Assembly: GCA_041391125.1 (NCBI GenBank)
Contig: JAWKON010000004.1
Span: 159,640 to 223,639, forward strand
Direction: 5' to 3'
Source: JACKBC01 sp041391125
GTDB lineage: Bacteria > Chloroflexota > Anaerolineae > Caldilineales > Caldilineaceae
Length of the DNA: 64,000 bases
The notes beneath the pieces were generated by a model. It was not told where the DNA came from. It ran no database searches and was given only the letters and a program-made list of their open reading frames with translations. Shown piece after piece: positions 8,418 to 17,502 of the stretch. How positions within the stretch are numbered: the first letter of the stretch is position 1; every line of letters begins with the position of its first letter. Both the position numbers and the translations under genes were made by a program.

Positions 8418-11400
8418 GTGTCTATACCGATTCAAATTAAGCTATTTGGCGCACCTACGGTTTCCCAGCAGGGCAAACCACTCATCATTAACCGTTTTCA
8501 AATCCGCGCCTTTCTCTTTCGTCTGGCCGCGCAGCCCGAGCCAGTTCCGCGCGAACTGATAACGCAGCTTTTCTGGCCACATGCAGCCGATGCCCCCGCG
8601 CGGCGACATCTGACGCAACTGTTGAGCCATGTCCGCCGCAGCCTGCCCATGCCCGGGCTGCTGATCCAGAGCCCCACCCATGTGCATCTGGATTGGGCGC
8701 GCGTTTGGTGCGACGTGGTCATCTTCCAGAGGGATTCGGCCCCACCTGGCCAGGCATCCGGTGCGGCGTTGCAAGCGCTGATTGACCTGTATGGCGGTCC
8801 CTTTCTAGATGGCTTCTCGGCCTCCGCTCTGCCTGAGTATGAACTGTGGTTGTTGAATGAGCGGGTGTGGCTGGAGCGCCGCTATCTCGATCTGCTCGAA
8901 TTGCGCACGCTGGACCTCATGGCGCAGGAAGCCTTCTTGCCAGCCATTGCGCTTCTCAAGCGTCACCTCGACACCGACGAATTGGCTGAGGGCGCCCACA
9001 GGCGGTTGATTGCCTGTTATGCCGCCACTGGGGATCGCGCCGCGGCCGCGCGCCAATATCAACGCTGTGCGGCGCTGCTGCAACAGGAATTGGATGTGCC
9101 GCCGATGGCAGAGACGATTGCGCTCCAGCAGGCGGTACACAACGGCGCGGCCTGGCCCGAGCTGAGAGCGCTGGCGCTGTCGGCGTATGTGGCGCAACCG
9201 GATGCTGCCCAAACCATCGTCGCCGCCGATGACGCGCCGCCGGCTTTGCGCGCCAATCTGCCCCATGAGCCGCTGCCCATCATTGGCCGAACCGCGGAAT
9301 TGGCCGCCCTGACGGCCATGCTCGCCGACCCGCAGAATCGGCTGATCACAATTGTGGGCGTGGGCGGCATGGGCAAAACGCGGCTGGCTTTGGCCGCTGC
9401 CCAAACGCAGCGCCAGCTAGACCATTTCACTGATGGGATCTACTTCGTTGCACTAGCCGCCCTGACGGATCCAACGCAAATTGTGCCGACCATCCTGCAA
9501 ACGTTGCGCCTTGCGACCGGCGCCGACACCACCCGACGGCGCACTCCCTTTGAACAACTGGTGGACTTTTTACGCGCCAAGCAGATGTTGCTGCTGCTCG
9601 ACAACTTTGAACATCTGCTGGCGGGGGCCGATGTTGTGGCCCAGATTGCCCAGGCGGCGCCGGATGTGCATCTTTTGGTGACCTCGCGCAAAGTGCTTGG
9701 CGTGCATGGGGAGCAACTCTTTCCGCTCAGTGAATTGCCCTATCCCGCCACCGATGATTTGGTTGACGCCATCACGTCCGCAGACCCGGCTGTTGATCCG
9801 GCGACCTATCCGGCGGTGCAGCTCTTTGTGCAGAGCGCCCGGCGCAGCGTCCCCACTTTTGGATTGACGAACAAAAATCTGGCTGATGTGGTGCGTATCT
9901 GTCAGTTGGTCGGCGGCATGCCGTTGGCGCTCGAATTGGCCGCCTCGTGGATCACGATGCTCTCGACGGCAGACATTGGCGTTGAAATTGCCCGCAGTTT
10001 GGATTTCCTGGAAGCCGAAATCCGCGATGTGCCGCTGCGACACCAGAGTATGCGGGCGCTGTTGGATGCGATCTGGCAACAGATGAACGCGGCCGAACGG
10101 GCCGTTTTTGCCCGTCTCGGCGTGTTTCAAGGCGGCTATACCCGGCAGGCCGCCGCCGAAGTCGCCGGCGCATCCTTGCGAACTTTGCGCAGCTTAACCG
10201 CCAACCTGTTGATTCGCTACAATGAAAAGAGTGGTCGCTATAGCAGCCATGAACTGCTGCGCGCCTATAGTGCGGAACAACTGGCCGCCCAGCCGACCGT
10301 GCGCAAAGAGGTGCGGGAGCGGCACATCCGCTATTACAGCGCGCGGCTTGTCCGGCTGGCGCCCGAGCTAAAGGGGCCGCGACAGCAGCACGCCTTTGCC
10401 GAGCTTGTCGCCGATCAGGCCAACTTGCAACTGGCGTGGGAAGGGGCGCTGGCGCACGCAGATCTAAACCGCCTGGAAGAGACCATTGCCGGGCTGGGCT
10501 ATTTTTATGAGTGGATCGGCAGCCAGATCGATGGCGCCAACATCTTTAGCGCATTGGTCAACACGTTTGCAGATGTATGGCGGGACGATGATGAGTCAGC
10601 CTGTGATCTGGTTGAGAATTTAGACGTGCAAACCGGTAAAAGCCACAGCGTCCAGGCCGGGCTAGATCATGATGACGAAGCGCGCGGTCGCCGCGCCCGG
10701 CTCTTGGCGCAGGGCTTGGCCTGGCTGGCTTCCTTCACCCTCATGGCCGGCAATGTGAATGAAGCGGAGGCGCAGCTCAAATGCAGCCTGGCGTTACTCG
10801 ATAAGGCGACGGCGCTAGGCGTGGATTGTCGCCGCCAACGGGCCTTGACGCTGCTCCACTCCGGCCACCTGGAGCGCCCGCGTGACTTGGCCGCGGCCGC
10901 CCGCGCCTATGAAATGAGCGTTGCGCTCTATGCACAGATTGCCCTGCCCTGGGAGAGTGCCTATGCCAGCAGTTGGCTGGGCGAGACCCACCATCTCATG
11001 GGCCAACAAGAAGCCGCCATCGAATTGTTAACCCAAGCGCGCCGCGCCTTTGAAGCCGTGGGCGATCAGCGCAACGTGGCGCGCGTGCTGGCCACGGTTG
11101 CCGACTGCTATCTGTTGGATCGCGCCGAACTCAAAGCTGCGCAAGAAACAGCGGCGGCAAGTCTGCATTTGTGGCGCGCGATTGGCGATCAACTGGGCAT
11201 TGCCAACACCGCGGTGATCTTGGCATATGCCCACTGTTGGCTAAACCGGCCAGATCTGGCGGAACCGTTGATCGATGAAGCATTGGCGATCTATCGCCAT
11301 CATGGCCATCGTTATGGCGAGTGTCGTGTTTACTACATGATGATGGTGGCGGCCAACTATCGCAGCGATATCGCAGGCAAAGAAGCGTCCGCCCGCCAGG

Positions 11401-11954
11401 GGTTGAAATTGGCGCGCGAACTGGGCGACGCCAAACTCGTCAGCGACTTCTCGCGCGGTCTGGCCAATGTTTACATGGCCCGCGGCGACTATGCCAGCGC
11501 CTATCCGCTACACGCCCAAGCCATTGCCGTTCAGGAAGAGGCGGGCGTGCAGGCGCTCATGCCCTGGCTGCACGTCGTGCGGGGCTATTCGAGCTGGAAG
11601 ACCGGCAAATGGACCGAGGCGCGCGACCATCTGGCCTATGCCCTACGCGTCAGCGCCGAAAATGACGATGTGTTTACAGCGGTCTACGCGGTCTTCTTTG
11701 TGGCGCAGGTGTTGCAGGCCCAGGGCCGCCTCGAACGCGCCTTGGAACTATACGCTTTGGCGCAGCGCGCCTACATGTGGCAAGGTTCATTGTCCGGCGA
11801 TGTCATTATGGTTCAACCGCTGCTCACGCTTGAAGATGCACTGCCGCCGGCCGTTGCCGCCGCCGCCCGCGAACGAGGCCACGCGCTCGATCTCCTCGCC
11901 ACGGCCGCGCAACTGGCGGCTGAAATCCAAGAACCCACATGGCAGTGGTCATAG
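8418..11954 (+). CDS. SARP/AfsR-like transcriptional regulator (wHTH-BTAD-NB-ARC-TPR)
   Basis: About 1178 residues. The order is an N-terminal OmpR-type winged helix (residues ~1-95), a bacterial transcriptional activation domain (~97-235), an NB-ARC/STAND ATPase and a long TPR array to the C-terminus. Walker A is GVGGMGKTRLALAAA (~312), Walker B is MLLLLDNFEHLL and the GxP box is GMPLALELAASW. STAND regulators bind a ligand or partner through the TPRs and then activate transcription. GTG at 8418 is preferred to ATG at 8379 because AGAGGCGG precedes it and homologues begin just before the IKLFGAP strand. It may control the secreted-protein genes downstream. The target is not known. Confidence 0.85.
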   Translation: MSIPIQIKLFGAPTVSQQGKPLIINRFQIRAFLFRLAAQPEPVPRELITQLFWPHAADAPARRHLTQLLSHVRRSLPMPGLLIQSPTHVHLDWARVWCDVVIFQRDSAPPGQASGAALQALIDLYGGPFLDGFSASALPEYELWLLNERVWLERRYLDLLELRTLDLMAQEAFLPAIALLKRHLDTDELAEGAHRRLIACYAATGDRAAAARQYQRCAALLQQELDVPPMAETIALQQAVHNGAAWPELRALALSAYVAQPDAAQTIVAADDAPPALRANLPHEPLPIIGRTAELAALTAMLADPQNRLITIVGVGGMGKTRLALAAAQTQRQLDHFTDGIYFVALAALTDPTQIVPTILQTLRLATGADTTRRRTPFEQLVDFLRAKQMLLLLDNFEHLLAGADVVAQIAQAAPDVHLLVTSRKVLGVHGEQLFPLSELPYPATDDLVDAITSADPAVDPATYPAVQLFVQSARRSVPTFGLTNKNLADVVRICQLVGGMPLALELAASWITMLSTADIGVEIARSLDFLEAEIRDVPLRHQSMRALLDAIWQQMNAAERAVFARLGVFQGGYTRQAAAEVAGASLRTLRSLTANLLIRYNEKSGRYSSHELLRAYSAEQLAAQPTVRKEVRERHIRYYSARLVRLAPELKGPRQQHAFAELVADQANLQLAWEGALAHADLNRLEETIAGLGYFYEWIGSQIDGANIFSALVNTFADVWRDDDESACDLVENLDVQTGKSHSVQAGLDHDDEARGRRARLLAQGLAWLASFTLMAGNVNEAEAQLKCSLALLDKATALGVDCRRQRALTLLHSGHLERPRDLAAAARAYEMSVALYAQIALPWESAYASSWLGETHHLMGQQEAAIELLTQARRAFEAVGDQRNVARVLATVADCYLLDRAELKAAQETAAASLHLWRAIGDQLGIANTAVILAYAHCWLNRPDLAEPLIDEALAIYRHHGHRYGECRVYYMMMVAANYRSDIAGKEASARQGLKLARELGDAKLVSDFSRGLANVYMARGDYASAYPLHAQAIAVQEEAGVQALMPWLHVVRGYSSWKTGKWTEARDHLAYALRVSAENDDVFTAVYAVFFVAQVLQAQGRLERALELYALAQRAYMWQGSLSGDVIMVQPLLTLEDALPPAVAAAARERGHALDLLATAAQLAAEIQEPTWQWS

Positions 11955-11990
11955 CCACCGCATGACACCCCTAATAGTTACACAGCCGGA

Positions 11991-12042
11991 CAGTCGCTCA
12001 GTAACTGCCCCACTGCCTCACTGTCTTACTGTCTTACTGAAC
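11991..12042. repeat. short tandem repeat array (CTGTCTTA type)
   Basis: Degenerate 8-bp units (ACTGTCTT/ACTGCCTC) repeated about five times between the regulator and the phosphoesterase gene. The same word recurs in a second array at about 60209-60274, partly inverted. This resembles the short tandemly repeated sequences known from filamentous bacteria. Confidence 0.55.
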
Positions 12043-12169
12043 TACCGGCTTGCTTGTAGTTCCCCATGTAAACAATTTGCAAACACCTCCCTGTTATAGT
12101 TGCCCTGTCTTCTTTGGTGCAATGCTGAAGCAAATATGTTCCTATTCTCATCATAACAAGGAGGCTCTG

Positions 12170-13918
12170 ATGAATATGAAGCATCGTATCATCCATGTTG
12201 TTCTACCCATTCTCGTTCTCTGCGCACTGACACCATTCATGGTAACGGTTGACGCTGGCGCAACCTTGGCGGCGCCGGCCCCCCAGGATGGGACTGTAGT
12301 CACCGGCATGGTCTTCGAGGATCAGAACAACAATCAGATCTATGATGCCGGCGAACCCGGTATTGCCGATGTGGCCGTCTCCAACGGCGTCGATGTCGTG
12401 CAGACCGCGGCGGATGGCAGCTATTCGTTACCATTGCTTGAAGACACCGTCTACTTTGTGACGAAACCGGCCGACTACATGGCGCCGGTCGACGCCAACA
12501 TGGCGCCGCATTTCTACTACATCCACTACCCCAACGGTTCCCCCGACTATATCCAGGAGTTTCGCGGCATCGACCCCACCGGTGAGATGCCGGCATCGCT
12601 CGACTTCCCGCTCTATGCGCTGGATGAAGCGATGGCCGACGACGAATTTACCTTCCTCGCCATCGGCGATCCGCAGGTGCGCGACTATAAAGAGCTGGTC
12701 TACTTCCGCGATGATATCGTGGCCGATATTGTTAAAGAGCGGGGCATGGGCGCCGACTTTGCGATCACGCTGGGCGACATGCTCTCCGACCAACTGACCA
12801 TGTATGGCCACTATCAGCAGACCATGGGGTTGGCCGGTCTTCCCACCTACTACGTGCCGGGCAACCACGATATGGATGTAGACGCCATCGACGACACCCA
12901 CCATTTGGACACCTATATCAGCCACTTTGGCCCCACCAACTACTCCTTTGATCACGGCAACGCCCACTTTGTTATGCTCGATAACATTCGCTGGCTGGGC
13001 GCCACGCCCAATCATTCGGTGGGGAACTTCACCGATGGCTTCAGCGCTCAGGCGCTGACCTGGCTGGCCAACGATCTGGCCACCGTCCCCAAAGAGAAGC
13101 TGATTGTCCTCGGCATGCATATCCCGCTGGTAACCAAGAACGACGCCCCGCCGGCGATGACCCCTGGCGGCGACCGCGACGCCCTCTACGCCCTGCTGGC
13201 CGACTACGAGGTCTTGGCGCTGACCGGCCACAGCCATGTGACCGAAGTCGACCTGCCCGGTGATGAAATGGAAGCATGGGGCGCGCCCATGCCCTTTACC
13301 CACATCAACGCCGGCGCGGCCTGTGGCGGCTGGTGGGCCGGCCCTGAAGATGAGCGGGGCATTCCGCTCGCCTATCAACGCGACGGCGCGCCCAACGGCT
13401 ACTTTGTGATTGACCTCAAGGGGAACGAAATCGCTCCCCGCCTGAAGGGCGCCAACGTGCCGATTGAGAAGCAGATGAATGTCTCGCTGCTCAACCGCTG
13501 GGATCTGCAATTGCCGCCAAATAGTGTCACAACCGGCGAGTTGGGCCATGCGCAGTTGGCCGTTAATGTGTGGGCCGGCTCCAGCCAAACCGCGGTGACG
13601 TGCAGCTTCGACAACGGCGCCGAGACCACCGGGATGCGCAACCCCTTTGCCCGCGATCCCTTTGCCACGGCCCGCCAACAGGCCCTCGATAGCTGGATGC
13701 TGGAGAACCGCGGCTGGCAGAATCTGTTGCCACCCCCCATCCGCGCCAAGATCGGCCCGGAAAACTGGATGCAGACCAACAGCTCGTGGCACATGTGGAG
13801 CTGTCCGTTGCCAGCCGATCTGGAGCCGGGGGCGCATCGCGTGACGGCGGTGGTCGACGACGGCTTTGGTCAGACTTTTACCGAGCCCTATCTCTTTGAC
13901 CTGTGGGCCACGCAGTGA
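12170..13918 (+). CDS. secreted calcineurin-like metallophosphoesterase
   Basis: A 582-residue exported protein. Residues 1-35 form a signal peptide (MNMKHRIIHVVLPILVLCAL, cleavage near ATLAAP). Then comes a SdrD-B/carboxypeptidase-like beta domain (VFEDQNNNQIYDAGEPGIADVAVSNG, ~45-120). The metallophosphoesterase core follows: GDPQVRD (~165, with Gln in place of the usual His), GDMLSD, GNHDMD and GHSHVTE, which bind two metals. The C-terminal domain resembles that of MetallophosN/MetallophosC-type enzymes. These hydrolyse phosphomono- or diesters outside the membrane. The start is fixed by AAGGAGG six bases upstream. Confidence 0.85.
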   Translation: MNMKHRIIHVVLPILVLCALTPFMVTVDAGATLAAPAPQDGTVVTGMVFEDQNNNQIYDAGEPGIADVAVSNGVDVVQTAADGSYSLPLLEDTVYFVTKPADYMAPVDANMAPHFYYIHYPNGSPDYIQEFRGIDPTGEMPASLDFPLYALDEAMADDEFTFLAIGDPQVRDYKELVYFRDDIVADIVKERGMGADFAITLGDMLSDQLTMYGHYQQTMGLAGLPTYYVPGNHDMDVDAIDDTHHLDTYISHFGPTNYSFDHGNAHFVMLDNIRWLGATPNHSVGNFTDGFSAQALTWLANDLATVPKEKLIVLGMHIPLVTKNDAPPAMTPGGDRDALYALLADYEVLALTGHSHVTEVDLPGDEMEAWGAPMPFTHINAGAACGGWWAGPEDERGIPLAYQRDGAPNGYFVIDLKGNEIAPRLKGANVPIEKQMNVSLLNRWDLQLPPNSVTTGELGHAQLAVNVWAGSSQTAVTCSFDNGAETTGMRNPFARDPFATARQQALDSWMLENRGWQNLLPPPIRAKIGPENWMQTNSSWHMWSCPLPADLEPGAHRVTAVVDDGFGQTFTEPYLFDLWATQ

Positions 13919-13980
13919 TGTTCGGCGAAGTGCATATATGCAGATAGCCGTCACCGGCATTCTAAACTCAGCCCCGAATA

Positions 13981-14031
13981 AAAACTGCGGTTTTGTCTCT
14001 GGCGAATGCACTATGGCAAAACCGTAGTTTT
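13981..14031 (+). terminator. candidate stem-loop downstream of the phosphoesterase gene
   Basis: 15-bp arms (AAAACTGCGGTTTTG and its complement with one mismatch) separated by 21 bp, starting ~60 bp after the stop and followed by TTTCATC. This is compatible with transcript termination, but the loop is long and the T-tract weak. Confidence 0.4.
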
Positions 14032-14190
14032 CATCTCAACCACAGTAAATGTAACCAACTATTTTGTACCCCTTTTGTACCCCTGATCGGCTGTCAATGG
14101 GTACCAATTATTGCGCTTTTTATTGCTTAATAGAAGGCGAGTCTGTACCAACTTCTATTGTGGTTGATGCAATTGAAAGGAGTAAAAATC

Positions 14191-15516
14191 ATGTTAGGCA
14201 AGCAGAAGACCATTGGTCTGTTGGTTCTGGCAGCACTGCTATTGAGCGCCTGCCAACCCATTGCGGCGCAGCCGGCGGCGCCACCGTCCAATGATGACGT
14301 GGCGGCGGCGGTCAACGCCATTTGGGATGAATATGAGGCCAGCGTGATCGCCGGCGATGTGGATCGCTGGATCGCCCAGTGGACCGACGACGGCGTGCAA
14401 ATGCCACCCAATGAGCCGTTTGTTGAGGGCAAAGAGAATATTTACGCACGCGTCGGCGCCAACATGGCAGCCGGCCCCACGACGGGCTTCATCATTACGC
14501 CGTTGGAAACCACCAGTGCGGGCGATTGGGCCTATTCGCGTGGCGTCTACACAGTGACCTTTCCGTTGGGTGATAGCGGCCAAGAGGGGACGATCGACGG
14601 CAAATTCATGACCATTCTGCAACGTCAGTCCGATGGTACATGGAAAATTCACCGCGACATCTTCAACTCGAACGTGCCGCCAGCCGCGCCGCCGGAACCG
14701 GATGTCGCAGCCGTGACCGCCGAGATCGACGCGCTCTTTACCGAATATGGCGACAGCCTGGCCGCGGATGACGCGGAACGGTGGATTCAGCTCTGGGTGG
14801 AGGATGGCGTGCAACTGCCGCCGGGTGCGCCGCCGAATGTAGGGCGCGATGCGATCTTCGCCAGCATCAGTGGCGCCATGGCGCACTATGCCTATCGAGA
14901 TATGGACATCCATGTTGACGAAGTTCTGCTCGCCGGTGATCTGGCAATCGCTCGGGGCATGTACAGCGCCAGACTTGTGCCGCACGATGGCAGCGATCCG
15001 ATTCTGGTCGACGGCAAATACACAACCACGTTCCAGCGGCAGCCTGACGGCAGTCTGAAAATCTATCGCGATATCTTCAACTCAAACGTGCCGCCGGCGC
15101 CGGTGGCTGCACCGGCGACCGATGTCAACGAAGTTACCGCCGCCATCAACGCCATCTGGCGTGAGTACGAAGCAAGCCAACTGGCCGGTGATCCCGACCG
15201 CTGGATCGCACTGTGGGCCGATGACGGTGTGCAGATGCCGCCTGGCTCTCCCCCGGTTGTGGGCAAAGCGGCAATCGACGCACGCGACAGAGATGATTTA
15301 GCGGTTAACGAGTACAGCGAATTCACCATCAATAACGAAGAAGTGGAAGTGAGCGGCGACTTGGCCTTCGCCCGCGGCGCCTATAATGTCACCGTCGCCG
15401 CCAAGAGCGGCGGCGATCCGATGCACTTCGAAGGCAAGTATACGACCATTTTCCGCCTGCAGCCCGACGGAACGTGGAAGATTTATCGTGACACCTTCAA
15501 TTCCAGTACCCCCTAG
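14191..15516 (+). CDS. lipoprotein with three tandem SnoaL/DUF4440-like domains
   Basis: A 441-residue lipoprotein: signal helix, then lipobox LLSAC at about residues 18-22, so it is probably anchored outside the membrane. Three copies of a ~135-residue NTF2/SnoaL-like fold follow. Each starts with EYEAS..AGD.DRWI..W.DDGVQMPP and ends with a WKIYRDIFNSNVPP-like strand (near residues 165, 305 and 440). The family binds small hydrophobic ligands or acts as a cyclase or isomerase. No catalytic role can be assigned. AAAGGAG eight bases upstream fixes the start. A perfect hairpin follows the stop. Confidence 0.8.
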   Translation: MLGKQKTIGLLVLAALLLSACQPIAAQPAAPPSNDDVAAAVNAIWDEYEASVIAGDVDRWIAQWTDDGVQMPPNEPFVEGKENIYARVGANMAAGPTTGFIITPLETTSAGDWAYSRGVYTVTFPLGDSGQEGTIDGKFMTILQRQSDGTWKIHRDIFNSNVPPAAPPEPDVAAVTAEIDALFTEYGDSLAADDAERWIQLWVEDGVQLPPGAPPNVGRDAIFASISGAMAHYAYRDMDIHVDEVLLAGDLAIARGMYSARLVPHDGSDPILVDGKYTTTFQRQPDGSLKIYRDIFNSNVPPAPVAAPATDVNEVTAAINAIWREYEASQLAGDPDRWIALWADDGVQMPPGSPPVVGKAAIDARDRDDLAVNEYSEFTINNEEVEVSGDLAFARGAYNVTVAAKSGGDPMHFEGKYTTIFRLQPDGTWKIYRDTFNSSTP

Positions 15517-15533
15517 GTGGAATCACGGTTTGG

Positions 15534-15565
15534 GGTGGCGAATGCCCTCAGTGGCATTCGCCACC
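15534..15565 (+). terminator. intrinsic terminator-like hairpin after the triple-SnoaL lipoprotein
   Basis: A perfect 13-bp stem (GGTGGCGAATGCC and its complement) with a 6-base loop, 17 bp after the stop codon and followed by AATTCTT. The position and stability fit a transcription terminator, although the T-tract is short. Confidence 0.6.
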
Positions 15566-15639
15566 AATTCTTGACCACTTGGACAGAGTCACATTTCACA
15601 AAGGGTCGTTCAAAAGATGCTACTATAGGAGCCGAACAT

Positions 15640-16532
15640 ATGATAACGAATTCATCGGTATACCAATGGTGCAGGAAAGGTTCATTCGTCATTCTAGCGC
15701 TGGTCTTGACCAGCCTGTTGCTATTGGCCGGATGGCGTTCTGTGCAAGCGGCCCGACCGTTGCAAGTCGCAGAAGGCCCACCGGCCCTGCCACAATGGGA
15801 GATGCGACCCATATCACCGGCCACCGACACGGTGACATCCACGCTCTATCTCCCCATGGTGGCGCAGACCATCGTCCAAACCATAACGGTCGTAGCCCCG
15901 CAGCCGGCATGGACGGCTGCCTGGTGGGAATGGATTGAAGCCGCCAACAGCGTGCCGCTCTATCAACAGGGCCCAATTGATTGTGGGGTCGGTCAAACGG
16001 GTGATATTTGGTTCTTGGCCGGCACCGACGGCAGCGATCCAGCCGCCCGTTCCTGTACAGTTCCACCCAATAAGCTATTGGTTGTGCCGCTGCATACCGC
16101 CGCCTGGGCTAATGAAGGAACCGAAAACTTAACCGTTGCGGAAAAGCGCGACGTTTTGGATGCGGTCTACTCCACTGAACAACCCGGCCCCTTGAACTCA
16201 AAAATCTGTCGTCTGACAAGCACCATTGATGGCGAAGCCGTCAACCATGTGCGCCTCCAATCGCCAACCTTTCAGCGTCAAGCCGACCCGGAGGCGGTGG
16301 CCGATGGTTTCTGGTTTGCCTTTCAATTGGCCAGCGGCACCCATGTTGTAGCATTTCAAGGCACGCTGTGTGACTTTGATAGCGACACGCCCATCAACGA
16401 TGTTGATGTCACCTATACCCTCGAGGTGGACCCCGCGGCAGAGGTGCCGGGGAGACTTGGCAGCTATTTGTCTGGAACACCAATATCAATGCGCTGGCCA
16501 GCGGCTGTGCGCCGGCAGATCTAGCGGCGTGA
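15640..16532 (+). CDS. secreted protein of unknown function (C-terminal frameshift)
   Basis: The start at 15640 (MITNSSVYQWCRKG) has AGGAG ten bases upstream and is followed by a signal helix (FVILALVLTSLLLLAGW). The mature part has PAWTAAWWEWIEAANSVPLYQQGPIDCGVGQTGDIWFLAG, then a beta-rich segment with several cysteines and a LCDFDSD..INDVDVTYTLEV strand. In this frame the protein stops at 16524 after a basic unnatural tail. One base shift near 16450 gives ETWQLFVWNTNINALASGC and a stop at 16532, which looks like the true end. I do not recognise the family. It is probably extracytoplasmic and beta-structured. Confidence 0.6.
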
Positions 16533-16559
16533 CGACGTAACGCCGTGAGCTTGCGTAAC

Positions 16560-16861
16560 GCCGTTTATGCCGGTACACCGCCCTGGTCCTACGTGGCCCC
16601 CGCCACGCGCCATCCTGACCAGTGGTGGACACGTCCAGTGGTGGTGATGAATTTGAAGTCTTTGACAAGCGACGTGTTGCTGGTCGCACGCACCGTCACA
16701 GGACGATGCCAATGTCCGTTCCCACCGGTGGCGATCCCGGTTTTTGTCTCGGACGAGCTGGGATGAGTTCCGGCACGTTCGACTTGGGGTCAGGTACCCA
16801 CGCAATCACAATCAAACCTGTGAAAGGGTTCTTTGTGGCCGTATCGAAGCCGTTCGACTGA
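16560..16861 (+). pseudogene. decayed secreted-protein gene (PEP-CTERM-protein-like beta domain)
   Basis: No open frame is continuous, but pieces in two frames together read AGTPPWSYVAPAT, then VVDTSSGGDEFEVFD, then GGDPGFC and SSGTFDLGSGTHAITIKPV. This series resembles the beta-sandwich of small exported proteins with a PEP-CTERM type sorting tail. No start codon with a ribosome site and no sorting tail are visible. It is therefore a remnant or a heavily frameshifted gene. Confidence 0.4.
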
Positions 16862-16938
16862 GCTCACGCCGAAGCCAAACGGGTCTACGCACCGCTCTGG
16901 ATTGATAAGATAGCTATTTTGCGGCAAAGGAAAGCCTC

Positions 16939-17349
16939 ATGTCCATTGGAAATAAGAGATTGCTCCAACGTTTCTTCGAGGAGATTTACAATCAAGGCGA
17001 TCTGCGCGTCGCCGATGAGATTGTGGCGGTCAACTATGTCAACCACAACCCCGCCCCTGGTGAAGCGCCGGGGCGCGCAGGATTCAAAGCGTTTGTAGCC
17101 TACCTGCACCGCGCCTTTGCCGACTTCCATATCACCATTGAAGACCAGGTGGCCGAAGGCGATAAAGTCGTCACCCGCTTTACCATCCGCGGTGTGCAGG
17201 CCAGCGAGTTTGCCGGCATCCCCTCGTCCGGTAAACCCGCGGCCGTCACCGCAATTGGGATCCATCGCATTGTCGATGGGCAGGTCGTAGAGAGTTGGCT
17301 GAATTGGGACGCGCTGGGGTTGATGCGGCAGTTGGGGAGCAGGGCATAG
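16939..17349 (+). CDS. SnoaL-like ester cyclase family protein
   Basis: A 136-residue single-domain protein with the SnoaL pattern: NKRLLQRFFEEIYNQGDLRVADEIVAVNYVNHNP at the start, GFKAFVAYLHRAFADFHITIEDQVAEGDKVVTRFTIRGV in the middle, and IGIHRIVDGQVVESWLNWDALGLMRQLG at the end. SnoaL proteins cyclise polyketides, but most small bacterial members have no known substrate. AAAGGAAA stands before the ATG. The upstream ~70 bp contain half of an intergenic repeat (CCAAACGGGTCTACGC), also seen at about 44981. Confidence 0.85.
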   Translation: MSIGNKRLLQRFFEEIYNQGDLRVADEIVAVNYVNHNPAPGEAPGRAGFKAFVAYLHRAFADFHITIEDQVAEGDKVVTRFTIRGVQASEFAGIPSSGKPAAVTAIGIHRIVDGQVVESWLNWDALGLMRQLGSRA

Positions 17350-17502
17350 TCAAAGAGCCAGTATCTGAAACATACTCAGACGATTGCATATGTTCGATAG
17401 CGTAACATTTCGTGTTCTGTGGCATCCACCGCGTACCGGGGTGTTCGGCCGCATCGAACGTTTTCGTTTAGAGCTAAATATAGATGCAAAAGGGAACAAG
17501 TT

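Noticed and set aside
12428..14011. A 527-codon open frame on the minus strand opposite the phosphoesterase gene
   Set aside because: The plus-strand frame has a signal peptide, metal-binding motifs and a good ribosome site. The minus frame has none of these.
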